Origin: Acidobacteriaceae bacterium
GTDB taxonomy: Bacteria > Acidobacteriota > Terriglobia > Terriglobales > Acidobacteriaceae
Length of the DNA: 64,000 bases
NCBI GenBank assembly: GCA_025462735.1
Contig: JAOAPC010000018.1
Span: 179,182-243,181, forward strand
Reading direction: 5' to 3'
Shown here: piece after piece, positions 34,207 to 43,757 of the stretch
Layout: the number at the start of each line of letters is the position of its first letter
How positions within the stretch are numbered: the stretch's first letter is position 1
Notes under the pieces: generated by a model
What the model was told of the DNA's origin: nothing
The model's input: only the letters and a program-made list of their open reading frames with translations
Database searches by the model: none
Program-made: the position numbers and the translations under genes

Positions 34207-34668
34207 ATGCCTGAAAGACCGTCTACTACTGAACACGGCAGCAAAAAGCATCCGGTGAAGAAGAACCTGTGCTTCGCCTGCGGCAAAGATAATCCGTACG
34301 GCATGCATCTGAAGTTCACTCTCAATCGTGAGCACCGGCAGTTCGTCTCTCATTTTCGCCTCGGAAAGCGCTACACTGGCCCGCCCGGGCACTGCCATGG
34401 CGGAATTATTGCCACCATTCTTGATGATGCCATGAGCAAGCTGAATAAGCTTCGCGATCTTGTCGCCGCGACCTCCCGGATGACTGTCGAATATCTCAGA
34501 CCCGTGCCTCTGCATCGGCCATTGCGAGTGGAATCGCGAGAGATCACCAAGCGTGGACGAAGGTTGACCCGAGTAGCAGAAATTTTGGACGAGAAGGGAA
34601 CTGTTCTTGCCCGCGGCCGCGGAGCCTTCGTGATCATCGATCCTGCCCGCGTCTTTCGACGAAAGTAG
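34207..34668 (+). CDS. PaaI-type hotdog thioesterase
   Basis: The 153-residue protein opens with the CFACGKDNPYGMHLKF motif found in a PaaI/DUF4442-like thioesterase group. It is followed by the hotdog core HCHGGIIATILDDAMSK (the helix with the catalytic HGG...D pattern) and SRMTVEYLRPVPLHRPLRVESR. It would hydrolyse acyl- or aryl-CoA thioesters in the cytoplasm; the substrate is unknown. It stands alone and is divergent from the cytochrome gene. Confidence 0.83.
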   Translation: MPERPSTTEHGSKKHPVKKNLCFACGKDNPYGMHLKFTLNREHRQFVSHFRLGKRYTGPPGHCHGGIIATILDDAMSKLNKLRDLVAATSRMTVEYLRPVPLHRPLRVESREITKRGRRLTRVAEILDEKGTVLARGRGAFVIIDPARVFRRK

Positions 34669-34766
34669 GATTCCGCAGCCGACCTCCGATGAAGGAATAA
34701 TCCTGAGCAGCCTTTCAAAGATGATCGTCGTCTAACTTCAAAGACTACAAGGAACTTGGAGAATAC

Positions 34767-35759
34767 ATGCCGCTCTGCTGTCGGTACGGCCGCACGTTTA
34801 CACGTATAGCACTTTCCGTTTGGGCCATGACGGTCCTCAGTTTCGCGGAGAACGCGTCCAATGCGACCACTCCCGCGCCCACACCAAAGCATTTCGACCA
34901 CGTGCTGATCGTTGTGCTCGAAAATCAAAGCTACGACTCCGCCACTAAAAACGACCTTCTGAAAAGCCTCGCCCAGAGAGGTGCAAACTTCACCAATTTT
35001 GGCAATCTCTACCATTACTCATATCCAAATTATTTGGCGATGATAGCGGGCAGTGATTTCGGTACACACAAACCGCAGATATTGAGTGATAACCAGAGGA
35101 ATTTCAAAAACGACAGCGAGCATAGGACGATCGCTGATTTGCTCAACTGGAAGAACTACGCTGAGGACTACCCGGCGTCCCCGACTGCTGGGAAACCGTT
35201 TCTCGGCGACCGCAAGGGAAGGTACGTGCGCAAGCACGTACCCTTCCTCAGTTTTCGTGGCGTTCAGGAGAAGAGCTTTCACAATGTAATTGGTGTGGAT
35301 ACTCGCGCCCAGAACAATGCTTTTGTGAGCGACATCGGTAGCTTTATCGCAGACCCGCAGGCGCATCCGTTGCCCGAATATATGTTTTACAGTCCGAATC
35401 TCGATGACGACGGTCATGACCCTACCTTCAATCCGCAAGAAGGGCTCAAGAAGTCGGCGGACTGGCTACGCGTTTTTCTAAGGACTTGGCTTCGGTTCGA
35501 CGATACAACTTGGCTTCCCAAAGACGAACAACTGAAGCGTACGCTGGTGATCGTCACGTTTGACGAGTCGGAAGGAAATAACAAACCAGAAAGAATCTAC
35601 ACGGTATTTCTTGGTGCCATGGTCAAGCCACAGGAGATCACCGCTGCTTACACCCATTACAGTGTTTTGCGGACGATCGAGGATAATTTTGGTCTCGAAC
35701 CAATTCACAAAGAATCGGGAGACGGAACCGCGTCGGTCATCACCGGTATTTGGAAGTAG
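34767..35759 (+). CDS. Secreted phosphoesterase (phospholipase C/acid phosphatase-like)
   Basis: The 330-residue protein has an N-terminal signal-like segment (about 1-35). HFDHVLIVVLENQSYDSATKN matches the opening of the bacterial phosphoesterase family (alkaline-phosphatase superfamily; phospholipase C and acid phosphatase members). YSYPNYLAMIAGSDFG holds the expected metal and nucleophile region. VIVTFDESEGNN and AAYTHYSVLRTIEDNFGL match the later metal-binding and C-terminal motifs. It probably releases phosphate from organic esters outside the cytoplasm. A GGAG lies upstream of the ATG. It stands alone, convergent with the DUF2127 gene. Confidence 0.8.
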   Translation: MPLCCRYGRTFTRIALSVWAMTVLSFAENASNATTPAPTPKHFDHVLIVVLENQSYDSATKNDLLKSLAQRGANFTNFGNLYHYSYPNYLAMIAGSDFGTHKPQILSDNQRNFKNDSEHRTIADLLNWKNYAEDYPASPTAGKPFLGDRKGRYVRKHVPFLSFRGVQEKSFHNVIGVDTRAQNNAFVSDIGSFIADPQAHPLPEYMFYSPNLDDDGHDPTFNPQEGLKKSADWLRVFLRTWLRFDDTTWLPKDEQLKRTLVIVTFDESEGNNKPERIYTVFLGAMVKPQEITAAYTHYSVLRTIEDNFGLEPIHKESGDGTASVITGIWK

Positions 35760-35789
35760 TTTTTAGCGAAGTCTTTCGTTAAGGGACCA

Positions 35790-36263
35790 TCATTGCGGAT
35801 CAGGCATCGACTGGCGTTCGGTGCGAATTCGATAAACAAGGTATGCAACCACGGCAATGTTCAAAATGAGTACCAGGATTTTGAGGGGACTTGGATGCCG
35901 GTATATCTGATAAACCTCAACCGGCACCAGCGAACTCGTGATGATTACGCTGAACCACTCAGCCCAACGTTTGACCATCCACAGGCCGATCCCCTCAGTT
36001 AGAAACAATCCCGCGTAAATAAAGCTGCCGATTCCAAGATTTCTTATCTTCTCTGGAGTCAGGTTACCAATCTTCTGAAGTGCTCCATCGACGTACCGAT
36101 TATCCGGATCTAACCCAAGCACCTTCACCCAATGTTCCGCTACGCTCGCCACGTCTGCATGGATCAGATGGAGAGCACCCATCCCCAATACGACGAGAAG
36201 AACCGCCTTTACCAGCTTGAACAGTGCAATTAAACGAATCACCCGATTATCAGTGGGTTTCAT
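35790..36263 (-). CDS. DUF2127 membrane protein
   Basis: The 157-residue protein has four hydrophobic segments: LIALFKLVKAVLLVVLGMGALHL, SFIYAGLFLTEGIGLWM, WFSVIITSSLVPVEVYQIYR and KILVLILNIAVVAYLVYRI. The GLWMVKRWAEWFSVIITSSLVPVEVYQI segment is characteristic of the DUF2127 family. Function unknown; it sits in the inner membrane. It is convergent with the phosphoesterase gene and about 130 bp from the transglutaminase gene of the Anbu locus, in the same direction as that gene but without overlap. Confidence 0.82.
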   Translation of the reverse strand: MKPTDNRVIRLIALFKLVKAVLLVVLGMGALHLIHADVASVAEHWVKVLGLDPDNRYVDGALQKIGNLTPEKIRNLGIGSFIYAGLFLTEGIGLWMVKRWAEWFSVIITSSLVPVEVYQIYRHPSPLKILVLILNIAVVAYLVYRIRTERQSMPDPQ

Positions 36264-36396
36264 GTGAGGAGATATAGTAGCCCAGTCTCTGTTTCTAGAT
36301 TGGCGGGACTGACGTTCAACCTGCTAGCTGAGCAAGAAGTGAGTCGTGCTTCAGCAATCGACTGAAAGTCACTGAACTGCGCATGCGTGCCAATCG

Positions 36397-37206
36397 TCAC
36401 TTCTGGACTTCATCAGAGGTGACTTCGAAATGAATCAACCGCGCTCTTCCAAATGACGTGGTAATGGCACAGTCAGTTGCATCGCGGCCGGTTGCCATGA
36501 GTACGCGGCCGATGCGCCGAATGTTGTGCCTGGCATCGAACGTCCACCAGCGATCTCCGAGGTAAACTTCAAACCAGGCGCTAAAGTCCATTGGGCTTGG
36601 GGCCACAATCACTCCAATGTCGCCCAAGTATCCGGTTGCATAGCGGGCCGGAATGTTCAGCGCACGACACAAGGTGATAGCCAGATGCTGGAAGTCTCTG
36701 CAGACCCCGACTCGTTCCGTGTACGCCCCCAGAGCCGTACGAATCGGATTGGCAAACTCGTATCCGAAGGTCACTTTTTTGTGCACCCAATCGCACACTG
36801 CCTGAACGCGGTTCCAGCCTCTTGGAGCGTTCCAAAATAATTCCGCCGCAGTGTTCGATAAGAGATCAACCTCGCAGTATCGGCTGTTCGCGAGGTAGGG
36901 CAAGACATGCGGCGGCAGTTGGTGGACGGGAATCTCGGACGCATCGGGACCCTCAATGTCGGGAAGGCCGGAGTCTTCAATGAGTGTGGAATTTTGAAAT
37001 CGAATTTTGCCGGGCGGAGCCAACAAGCGGCATGCCCGATTGCCAAAAGTGTCCTCGTAGCTCTCCACATTTACCAGCGGGTCGGTGCTCAATTCGTCGA
37101 CTTCTCGTAAGTCTTTCTCCCGCGACGGGTGGACGTTAAGCAGGGTCACGATGGGAACTTCCACAGCCGTCTCGAACTGAATGTCGTAGCCCAGGCGAAT
37201 CAGCAT
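36397..37206 (-). CDS. Transglutaminase-like cysteine hydrolase (divergent to Anbu)
   Basis: The 269-residue transglutaminase-like protein has an N-terminal beta-domain (LIRLGYDIQFETAVEVPIVTLLNVHPSREKDL) and a transglut core. The catalytic Cys is in ERVGVCRDFQHLAITLCRALNIPARYATGY; the catalytic His/Asp lie in FSAWFEVYLGDRWWTFDARHNIRRIGR. There is no signal peptide, so it is cytoplasmic. It is divergent from the Anbu gene across a 160-bp shared promoter region, and a second transglutaminase closes the Anbu operon. Paired transglutaminases with alpha-E and ATP-grasp proteins mark this as part of the Anbu locus. Confidence 0.87.
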   Translation of the reverse strand: MLIRLGYDIQFETAVEVPIVTLLNVHPSREKDLREVDELSTDPLVNVESYEDTFGNRACRLLAPPGKIRFQNSTLIEDSGLPDIEGPDASEIPVHQLPPHVLPYLANSRYCEVDLLSNTAAELFWNAPRGWNRVQAVCDWVHKKVTFGYEFANPIRTALGAYTERVGVCRDFQHLAITLCRALNIPARYATGYLGDIGVIVAPSPMDFSAWFEVYLGDRWWTFDARHNIRRIGRVLMATGRDATDCAITTSFGRARLIHFEVTSDEVQK

Positions 37207-37369
37207 GTTTGTAGAGATTCCTCTGGCGAGCCGCCAGCTTGCGGGGATGAGATGCAGAAACTATCACGTAAACGTACTGATCTTCTACGTTTTTTCTTTG
37301 CTGCGATGAATCACAAATTCGATGTAAGCAACAGTGTATTATGCGGTAGGTTCACTCCAGAGGGACAAA

Positions 37370-38149
37370 GTGACATATTGTTTGGGAATTACCACGCGAG
37401 AAGGTCTGGTATTGGCTTCGGATTCGAGGACCAATGCGGGTTTTGATCAGGTCAACGTCTGTCGCAAGATGTATCGCTTCGTTCAGCCCGGAGAGAGGGT
37501 GTTTGTCATTTTGACAAGCGGCAGCCTCTCTATAAGCCAGTCGGTCATCACTCTGCTGGGAGATGATTTCGATTCCGGGCGAGGGCTAGCCCAGGCCAGT
37601 TCGCTTTATGACGCTGCTCGCATCGTGGGAGACTGTGTGCGCAGGATCTCTGACATTGACCGCGCGTCACTGGAGCGTGATTCCTTCAGCTTCAACGTTC
37701 ACTTGCTGCTTGGCGGGCAGGTTCGCGGCCAAGAGCCTAACTTGTATTTGATTTACCCGCAGGGGAATCCTCTAGCGGCCACAGAGGATTCGTTATATCT
37801 GCAGCTGGGTGAGTGTAAGTATGGTCGGCCCATCCTCGACCGCGGCATCCAAGCCACGACTTCTCTAGAGGTTGCAGCTAAGTATGCTCTCCTGTCACTG
37901 GATGCAACCATGCGCTCGAACGTCACCGTGGGCCCACCTTTTGACCTATTGCTGTACAAGAAAGACAGCCTGGAAATCACCCGATATCGCCGAGTCTCAG
38001 CCGGGGACAGAGACCTGAATCTGATCCATTCGAGCTGGGAGCAGTCTCTTCGTCGGGCGGTAGAGCAGTTGCCTGACATCGAATTCCAGCATTCAAGCAA
38101 CGATCCTCCTGCAGAGAGCCTCAGAGAAGTAGCACGATCCAGAGGATAG
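37370..38149 (+). CDS. Anbu proteasome-like peptidase
   Basis: The 259-residue product comes from GTG 37370, which follows AGAGGG by five bases. This start places Thr directly after the initiator, as in Anbu (ancestral beta-subunit/BPH-like Ntn hydrolase), where that Thr is the nucleophile. Numbered from it, the motif is T1[16 protein letters not shown]17SR19TNAG, then K32 in VCRKMYRF, matching the T1/D17/K33 site of proteasome subunits. Later conserved parts are [21 protein letters not shown] and [13 protein letters not shown]. An upstream in-frame ATG (37334) would bury the Thr and is rejected. Anbu forms helical or spiral oligomers and co-occurs with transglutaminase, alpha-E and ATP-grasp genes, as seen here. 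Its substrate is unknown. Confidence 0.9.
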   Translation: MTYCLGITTREGLVLASDSRTNAGFDQVNVCRKMYRFVQPGERVFVILTSGSLSISQSVITLLGDDFDSGRGLAQASSLYDAARIVGDCVRRISDIDRASLERDSFSFNVHLLLGGQVRGQEPNLYLIYPQGNPLAATEDSLYLQLGECKYGRPILDRGIQATTSLEVAAKYALLSLDATMRSNVTVGPPFDLLLYKKDSLEITRYRRVSAGDRDLNLIHSSWEQSLRRAVEQLPDIEFQHSSNDPPAESLREVARSRG

Positions 38150-38256
38150 GATCGCCGGGCGCAATCCGCGTGGTTTCTTCAATCACGCGCATCGCATTTC
38201 CTGATGATCAATTCGCCGGCTGGTGCGCTATTCTGGCGGGATCAGGTGCGGCATCC

Positions 38257-39729
38257 ATGATTACAGAGGCGGATACGTCCGAGCGCGGCGGCGCAGAAGC
38301 CCTCCAGCGGTACGAACTGAACGGCGCCTATGATGAGATGTTCAGTGCCGCAGACCATCCTCGAAAACAATATCGTCCGCTACACAACTTGCTGCTGAAC
38401 CTCGGGCCCGATGAGTTACGGCGCAGCAAAAACGAGGCCGACCAATCCTTTTTCAACCAGGGGATCACTTTCACAGTGTATGGAAGTGATAAAGGGACTG
38501 AGCGGATTTTTCCGCACGATCTGCTACCCAGGATCATCACGGCGGCGGAATGGGAAAAAATCGAGCGCGGACTGACGCAGCGGATCACTGCGCTGAACCT
38601 CTTCCTCAAAGATGTCTACCATGAAGGCAAAATCATTGAAGACGGAGTCGTACCCGGCAGCATCGTTTACACCTGCAAGCATTACCGTCGCGAAATGCGC
38701 AACGTCAAAGTTCCTCGCGACGTATACATAACGGTGGTGGGTACCGACTTGATTCGGAACCCCGACGGGAACTTCGTGGTTCTCGAGGACAATCTGCGGG
38801 TTCCCAGTGGCGTTTCGTATATGCTCACGAGTCGCCGCGTGATGAAGCAGATATTCCCCGCACTGTTTCAAAAATGCCGGGTTAGGCCGATTGAGCAGTA
38901 TAGCCAAGAGCTTTTGTCGACCCTCCGCTCTCTTGCTCCCGAGGGCCGTTCCGAGCCTACCGTGGTTTTACTGACACCCGGTTCCTACAACTCCGCCTAT
39001 TTCGAACATACCTATCTGGCTCGGCAGATGGGTATTGAACTGGTCGAGGGACGGGATTTAGTAGTGCACGACAATATTGTCTACATGCGAACAACTTTCG
39101 GCCTGCAACGTGTAGATGTGATTTATCGGCGAATTGATGACGATTATCTCGATCCTCTGGTTTTCGAAAGCGGTTCCTCGCTGGGTGCCGTTGGTCTTTT
39201 TAATGCATATCGCGTCGGAAACGTAGCCTTTGGAAATGCGCTGGGCACGGGAGTCGCGGACGACAAAGCTATTTACGCCTTTGTGCCCAAGATCATCCGC
39301 TACTACCTCGATCAGGATCCGATTCTGGAAGGTGTTGAAACTTTATTGATGTCTGATCCGGGGCAACGGGACCATGTTTGCCAGCGGCTCGATGAGTATG
39401 TGGTGAAGGCGGTCGGCGAGTCCGGGGGATACGGAATGCTGATTGGCCCTCACAGTACGGAGCAAGAGCGCTCCGACTTCCGACAGAAGATTTACGCCCA
39501 ACCGCGAAACTATATTGCGCAACCAACAATCAATCTTTCAACTGCGCCGTGTTTTGTGGAAGGAAGCATCGAGCCTCGTCACGTCGATCTCCGCCCCTAC
39601 GTCCTCTATGGTGAAAAAATTACGATTATCCCAGGTGGCCTAACTCGAGTGGCCTTGCGAAAGGGCTCGCTAGTAGTGAATTCCTCTCAAGGAGGGGGAT
39701 CGAAAGATACTTGGGTGTTGCAGAACTAA
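38257..39729 (+). CDS. Circularly permuted ATP-grasp protein (DUF404/DUF407)
   Basis: The 490 residues run from ATG 38257; an upstream GTG frame from 38170 adds a non-family tail. Typical family parts: [132 protein letters not shown] and [15 protein letters not shown]. The ATP-grasp fold is predicted to form amide (peptide-like) bonds. It is the second gene of the Anbu operon, followed 27 bp later by the alpha-E gene. A peptide-tag-forming enzyme linked to a proteasome-like peptidase is the published inference for this locus; the product is unknown. Confidence 0.87.
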   Translation: MITEADTSERGGAEALQRYELNGAYDEMFSAADHPRKQYRPLHNLLLNLGPDELRRSKNEADQSFFNQGITFTVYGSDKGTERIFPHDLLPRIITAAEWEKIERGLTQRITALNLFLKDVYHEGKIIEDGVVPGSIVYTCKHYRREMRNVKVPRDVYITVVGTDLIRNPDGNFVVLEDNLRVPSGVSYMLTSRRVMKQIFPALFQKCRVRPIEQYSQELLSTLRSLAPEGRSEPTVVLLTPGSYNSAYFEHTYLARQMGIELVEGRDLVVHDNIVYMRTTFGLQRVDVIYRRIDDDYLDPLVFESGSSLGAVGLFNAYRVGNVAFGNALGTGVADDKAIYAFVPKIIRYYLDQDPILEGVETLLMSDPGQRDHVCQRLDEYVVKAVGESGGYGMLIGPHSTEQERSDFRQKIYAQPRNYIAQPTINLSTAPCFVEGSIEPRHVDLRPYVLYGEKITIIPGGLTRVALRKGSLVVNSSQGGGSKDTWVLQN

Positions 39730-39756
39730 GATTTCGGAGTTTCGTGACCAAACCTT

Positions 39757-40686
39757 ATGCTTTCCCGCGTAGCCGACAGCCTCTACTGGATGAGCCGATA
39801 TTTCGAGCGGGCGGACAATGCCTCACGGGTGCTAAAGGCGACTTACGGCCTGATTTTGAATCCCGCAAAGTTCTCCACTGAAGAGCGTTGGTATCATGCC
39901 GTTTCTTCCTTAGCCCCTGGCGCGGCGAACCATGTTGATCCCCAGCGTGCTCTATTTTCGTTGGTAGCGGACCCGGAAGGGTCTTTTTCGATTGTGAAAT
40001 GCATAAGCGGAGCTCGCGAAAATGCTCGACAAGTCCGCGAAGAAATCAGCTCGGAGATGTGGGAGCACCTGAATCGCCTTTTTCACGACGTGACTGGCTT
40101 TGAACTTCAGCCCGATGACGATGCCGGCGCCATGCGAATAGTTACACTCGTCCGCGAAGGCTCATACCGGTTTAATGGAATTACCGCCACTACCCTGAAT
40201 CATGACGAGGCCTGGCATTTTATCCAGTTAGGAAAATATATCGAGCGGGCATGCAATCTCTGCGTCATTCTCGATGCCTACTTCGTCATTGGTAAGCACC
40301 CTGATGATCTTGACTGGGTAGGCTTATTGAGCAGTTGCGCCGCCTTCGAAGCGTATTGCAAGGCCTGCACCGCCGAACTCAAGCCGGACCGGATCGCGAA
40401 TTTCCTGCTGCTCAAGCCCGAGTTTCCTTATTCAGTCCGTTATTCGGTGGACTGCATGCACGAGGCCTTGGCTGCGATCAGCAGTCTCTCCTTGAGCCGC
40501 CGGACGGAGAAGGTCGAAAGATTAATCGGACGATTGCGATCCATGGTTACTTATGTGCAGATCGCCGAAATCATAACCGGATTGCACAAATATCTCGCCG
40601 GAATTATTGAGCAGTGTCGCGAACTGCACGCTGCGGTCCACGAGCTCTACATCGAATATCCGATCGAAGTCGCTTTTCAAAACTGA
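39757..40686 (+). CDS. Alpha-E domain protein
   Basis: The 309-residue all-helical protein opens MLSRVADSLYWMSRYFERADNASRVLKA, the signature of the alpha-E (DUF403) family. Later family parts are DEAWHFIQLGKYIERACNLCVILDAYF, LSSCAAFEAYCKACTA and FLLLKPEFPYSVRYSVDCMHEALAAIS. Its biochemical role is unknown, but it is almost always fused or adjacent to the circularly permuted ATP-grasp. Its stop codon (40684-40686) is immediately followed by the ATG of the transglutaminase, so the operon is tight. Confidence 0.9.
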   Translation: MLSRVADSLYWMSRYFERADNASRVLKATYGLILNPAKFSTEERWYHAVSSLAPGAANHVDPQRALFSLVADPEGSFSIVKCISGARENARQVREEISSEMWEHLNRLFHDVTGFELQPDDDAGAMRIVTLVREGSYRFNGITATTLNHDEAWHFIQLGKYIERACNLCVILDAYFVIGKHPDDLDWVGLLSSCAAFEAYCKACTAELKPDRIANFLLLKPEFPYSVRYSVDCMHEALAAISSLSLSRRTEKVERLIGRLRSMVTYVQIAEIITGLHKYLAGIIEQCRELHAAVHELYIEYPIEVAFQN

Positions 40687-41649
40687 ATGTTCTACGCCAT
40701 TCGCCATTTCACGCGCTATCGCTACAGTCGCTCGGTCTGGCAGAGCATGATGGAAGTTCGCATGCATCCCAGAAGCGAAGGCAACCAGCGCTGTTTCGTC
40801 TTTCAGCTATCGGTAAATCCGCGCGCCCGAATTTTTGGCTACACCGATTCCTACGGCAATCTTGTTCACCATTTCGACTTGCCTTCTCGTCATTCCCACC
40901 TCACCATCATCTCTGACGCGCTAGTGAATATCGAGGCGCAACCATCGATTCCAGAAGTCATGGAGTATCAAGCTTGGCAGGAACTGGAAGAACTTATAGA
41001 GAAAAAAGATTATTGGGACATGTTGATGCCGAGTTATTTTGCACGCTCGTCACCGGAACTTGAGAAATTGGCAGAGGAGATCGGAGCCAACGAAAGGAGG
41101 AAACGAAGCCCCTTGGCATTCCTGCATGATATTTCCTCCGGCGTGCACAGAAGTTTCAGCTATGTAAAGAAAAGCACCGCGGTAAATTCACCAATTGAAG
41201 ATGCTCTTCGGTCACGGCAGGGCGTGTGCCAGGATTTTGCTCACGTCATGATCGCACTCGTGAGAAATGCCCGGATCCCGTGTCGCTACGTCAGCGGTTA
41301 CTTTTACCACAGTACCGAAGATGCGCATCTGGTGGCAGATGGCGCAACCCACGCGTGGGTGGAAGCCCTGCTCCCAGGGCTGGGTTGGGTAGGTTTCGAT
41401 CCTACGATAAATCGCCTCGCGAGTGAGCAGCACATTCGCACCGCAACCGGACGTGATTATGCCGATGTCCCGCCCACTATGGGCGTGATGAAGGGCAAAG
41501 CCGACACTCAGCTGCAGGTTCGAGTGCGAGTGACCCCGTCGCAAGCCGTGCTCCCCCCCGACGAGGAGTTTGCGGCAGACGAAGAGTGGTCCCAATTTCT
41601 TGACGAGACCCAAGAATCTCACTTGGCCGAGGCTCAACAACAACAGTAA
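40687..41649 (+). CDS. Transglutaminase-like cysteine hydrolase (Anbu operon)
   Basis: The 320-residue protein has an N-terminal beta-domain FYAIRHFTRYRYSRSVWQSMMEVRMHPRSEGNQ, then a transglut core with the catalytic Cys in LRSRQGVCQDFAHVMIALVRNARIPCRYVSGYFY, His in ATHAWVEALLPGLGWVGFDPTINR and the Asp in FDPT. The C-terminus is acidic and Gln-rich and not conserved. This is the usual fourth gene of the Anbu locus, starting right at the alpha-E stop codon. It probably cleaves or remodels the amide product of the ATP-grasp partner. Confidence 0.9.
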   Translation: MFYAIRHFTRYRYSRSVWQSMMEVRMHPRSEGNQRCFVFQLSVNPRARIFGYTDSYGNLVHHFDLPSRHSHLTIISDALVNIEAQPSIPEVMEYQAWQELEELIEKKDYWDMLMPSYFARSSPELEKLAEEIGANERRKRSPLAFLHDISSGVHRSFSYVKKSTAVNSPIEDALRSRQGVCQDFAHVMIALVRNARIPCRYVSGYFYHSTEDAHLVADGATHAWVEALLPGLGWVGFDPTINRLASEQHIRTATGRDYADVPPTMGVMKGKADTQLQVRVRVTPSQAVLPPDEEFAADEEWSQFLDETQESHLAEAQQQQ

Positions 41650-41829
41650 TTGAAGGAGTCTCTACGTCTTGTAAGCAATAACCTAGGCTCTGCGAGCCGA
41701 GCCCCCGCTAATCTTTTCAGCGACTATTCTCTAAGCACTTACCACAGCTCCAGCCATGAACGGATTGTCATTCACTCGAAATTCGGATTTGCGAGTGAAC
41801 CAGGAGATGAGAATCTCTAACCGCTGGGT

Positions 41830-41900
41830 TGGTGTCTTGGACCGGAATTGAACCGGTACGTTCGATAGCTGCGGTCTCCCCATCAACCACCCAGCCAGTT
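41830..41900 (-). other. tRNA-like 3' half (T-arm plus CCA), probable remnant
   Basis: On the minus strand a perfect T-arm (stem ACCGG/CCGGT, loop TTCAATT, 41841-41857) is followed by a 7-base acceptor-like strand (41834-41840), a discriminator A and an encoded CCA (41830-41832). The expected 5' acceptor partner is absent: the bases at about 41894-41900 match only four of seven positions, and no good anticodon stem with U33 is present. It looks like a decayed tRNA or an integration-site relic rather than a working gene. Confidence 0.4.
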
Positions 41901-41929
41901 CACAACTTTTTACGCCTTTTTACGGCCGT

Positions 41930-41961
41930 TTGACACCTACCCTGTGCTGGCGAACTATGTT
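41930..41961 (+). promoter_or_regulatory. Possible promoter of the kinase-regulator-phosphatase-sigma cluster
   Basis: A perfect TTGACA (41930-41935) is followed by AACTAT (41953-41958, 17-base spacer) or TATGTT (41956-41961, 20-base spacer). The kinase gene starts 45 bases downstream. Weak match at -10. Confidence 0.35.
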
Positions 41962-42005
41962 TATACCGGGCTGATCCAGGAAAACGTCCGGATCAGGAGT
42001 CCAGG

Positions 42006-43676
42006 ATGAAAGCGAAAAGGCCAAGAAACGCGCGGACCCGGATGATGCTGACCTTGCAGCTAGCTGTAATCTTGCCCGCGGCCGTCCTGGTCATGCTGAG
42101 CGCAAGGCATTTGCAAACCATCCAGCGTGACCGCGCGGTTGAGGCGGCCATCCAGCGTGATTTCAGTCAGGTTCTCGCCATTTCCGAAAAGCAGATTAAC
42201 CACAAAGCGTACGCGCTGGTAGACGATGTTAGCAGTGGATTCCCGATGCCTGGCGAAGCCTGCAGCGTAACCCTGGATAGAATTCTCGCCGCTCATCCGT
42301 ATGTTGCCCATTTAATGCTCTACGATCCCGAACACGGGTTTGTCATCCGTTCCCAGCCTTACCGGCTTAAGAGTGATCCCGGTTTTCGCGAGGAAGCCGA
42401 GCACATGTCCAAGATGATGGAGGGTTGGTGGAAGCTGGAGTTCGAGGACTTCTCGAAGAAATTGGCAAAAATGCAGGAAAAGGGCACTCCTTATTTTTTC
42501 GAAGGCGAATGGGTGCCGCGGGGTGACAAGCACGTCTATACGTCTACCGCCATGTTTGTAAAGACGGACGAACAGACAGGTAACCAGGCCATTGCCGCGA
42601 TCGTCTTTGATGCCGGGTACCTGCGCGACCAATTTTTCCCGCAGACTCTCGATCAAGTTATGAGCCGCAACTTGGCCGAAGCGCAGACCGATAAGAACGC
42701 CGTGATCATGGTTCGTGCAAAAAGCGACTCCACTCCATTTGCCGTCGGCAGTGGCTGGGACAGCGGTGAGGCAGAAGTCGAACGCAACATGGAAGGCGTA
42801 TTCCCCGGATTGATCCTCGGCATGAAGATGCGTGGCACTACTTTGGCGGCCATGGGACAGCATTTCATGCACACCAGCTTCTTGACGCTTGGTGGACTCT
42901 CGTTCCTACTGGCCGGGGGAATTTTTCTCACCTATCGCAACGTGAGTAAAGAGATGGCACTGGCGCGCCTGAAGTCGGATTTCGTCTCGAACGTCTCGCA
43001 TGAATTGCGCACACCCCTCTCGCTGATTCGTTTGTACGCCGAAACTCTGGAGTTGGGGCGCCTGACCAGCCCCGAGAAGCACCAGGAGTATTACTGCATC
43101 ATCCGCAAAGAGAGTGAGCGGCTGACTGCCCTGATCAACAACATACTCGACTTCTCACGGATCGAAGCCGGGCGCAAGGAATACGACTTCCGCGAGACCG
43201 ACATGCGCGAACTGGTGTGCAATACGCTGGAATCCTACCGTTATCAGATCGAGCAGCACGGCTTCACGTTGGAAGAGAAGATCGCCGAGGTGCCACCGAT
43301 GCGGGTAGATCGCGAAGCGATGGCGCGCTCACTCGTCAACCTAGTGAACAACGCCCTCAAGTATTCGCAAGACCGCAAGTACATTGGGGTCAAGCTCTAT
43401 CGTGAAGACGGAAGCGTGAAGCTGGAAGTGATTGATCACGGCATTGGCATACCTCCCAACGAGCAAGACAAGATTTTTGAGAAGTTCTATCGCGTCGGTG
43501 ATCCGCTAGTTCACAACACGAAGGGTAGCGGGTTGGGGCTTTCGCTGGTGCAACATATCGCCCAGGCACACGGTGGCGATGTCGCAGTGGACAGCGCGCC
43601 CGGCGCAGGCAGCAAATTCACCATTACTCTTCCGCTGCACCCGGCAGAGAGCAGCGGCAAAGCGGCTTCGGCATGA
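42006..43676 (+). CDS. Sensor histidine kinase
   Basis: The 556-residue membrane kinase has TM1 at about 13-35 (MLTLQLAVILPAAVLVML), a periplasmic region of about 250 residues without a recognised named domain, and TM2 at about 295-312 (SFLTLGGLSFLLAGGIFLTY). A HisKA domain has the phospho-accepting H332 in FVSNVSHELRTPLSLI. HATPase motifs are NLVNNALKYS (N box), DHGIGIP (G1), EKFYRVGD (F box) and GSGLGLSL (G2). It should phosphorylate the OmpR-type regulator encoded next, 81 bp later. A phosphatase and an ECF sigma factor complete the cluster. Confidence 0.93.
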   Translation: MKAKRPRNARTRMMLTLQLAVILPAAVLVMLSARHLQTIQRDRAVEAAIQRDFSQVLAISEKQINHKAYALVDDVSSGFPMPGEACSVTLDRILAAHPYVAHLMLYDPEHGFVIRSQPYRLKSDPGFREEAEHMSKMMEGWWKLEFEDFSKKLAKMQEKGTPYFFEGEWVPRGDKHVYTSTAMFVKTDEQTGNQAIAAIVFDAGYLRDQFFPQTLDQVMSRNLAEAQTDKNAVIMVRAKSDSTPFAVGSGWDSGEAEVERNMEGVFPGLILGMKMRGTTLAAMGQHFMHTSFLTLGGLSFLLAGGIFLTYRNVSKEMALARLKSDFVSNVSHELRTPLSLIRLYAETLELGRLTSPEKHQEYYCIIRKESERLTALINNILDFSRIEAGRKEYDFRETDMRELVCNTLESYRYQIEQHGFTLEEKIAEVPPMRVDREAMARSLVNLVNNALKYSQDRKYIGVKLYREDGSVKLEVIDHGIGIPPNEQDKIFEKFYRVGDPLVHNTKGSGLGLSLVQHIAQAHGGDVAVDSAPGAGSKFTITLPLHPAESSGKAASA

Positions 43677-43757
43677 AGTCCGGTGGAGGTAGTCGCAGTG
43701 GCATCTATCAATGCAGTCGAGTTTCAAATCGGAAAGACAAAGTTGGGAGAACCTGAT

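Noticed and set aside
41687..41712. GGCTC/GAGCC hairpin after the Anbu operon as terminator
   Set aside because: The stem is only five base pairs and no T-run follows closely, so it was not recorded as a terminator.
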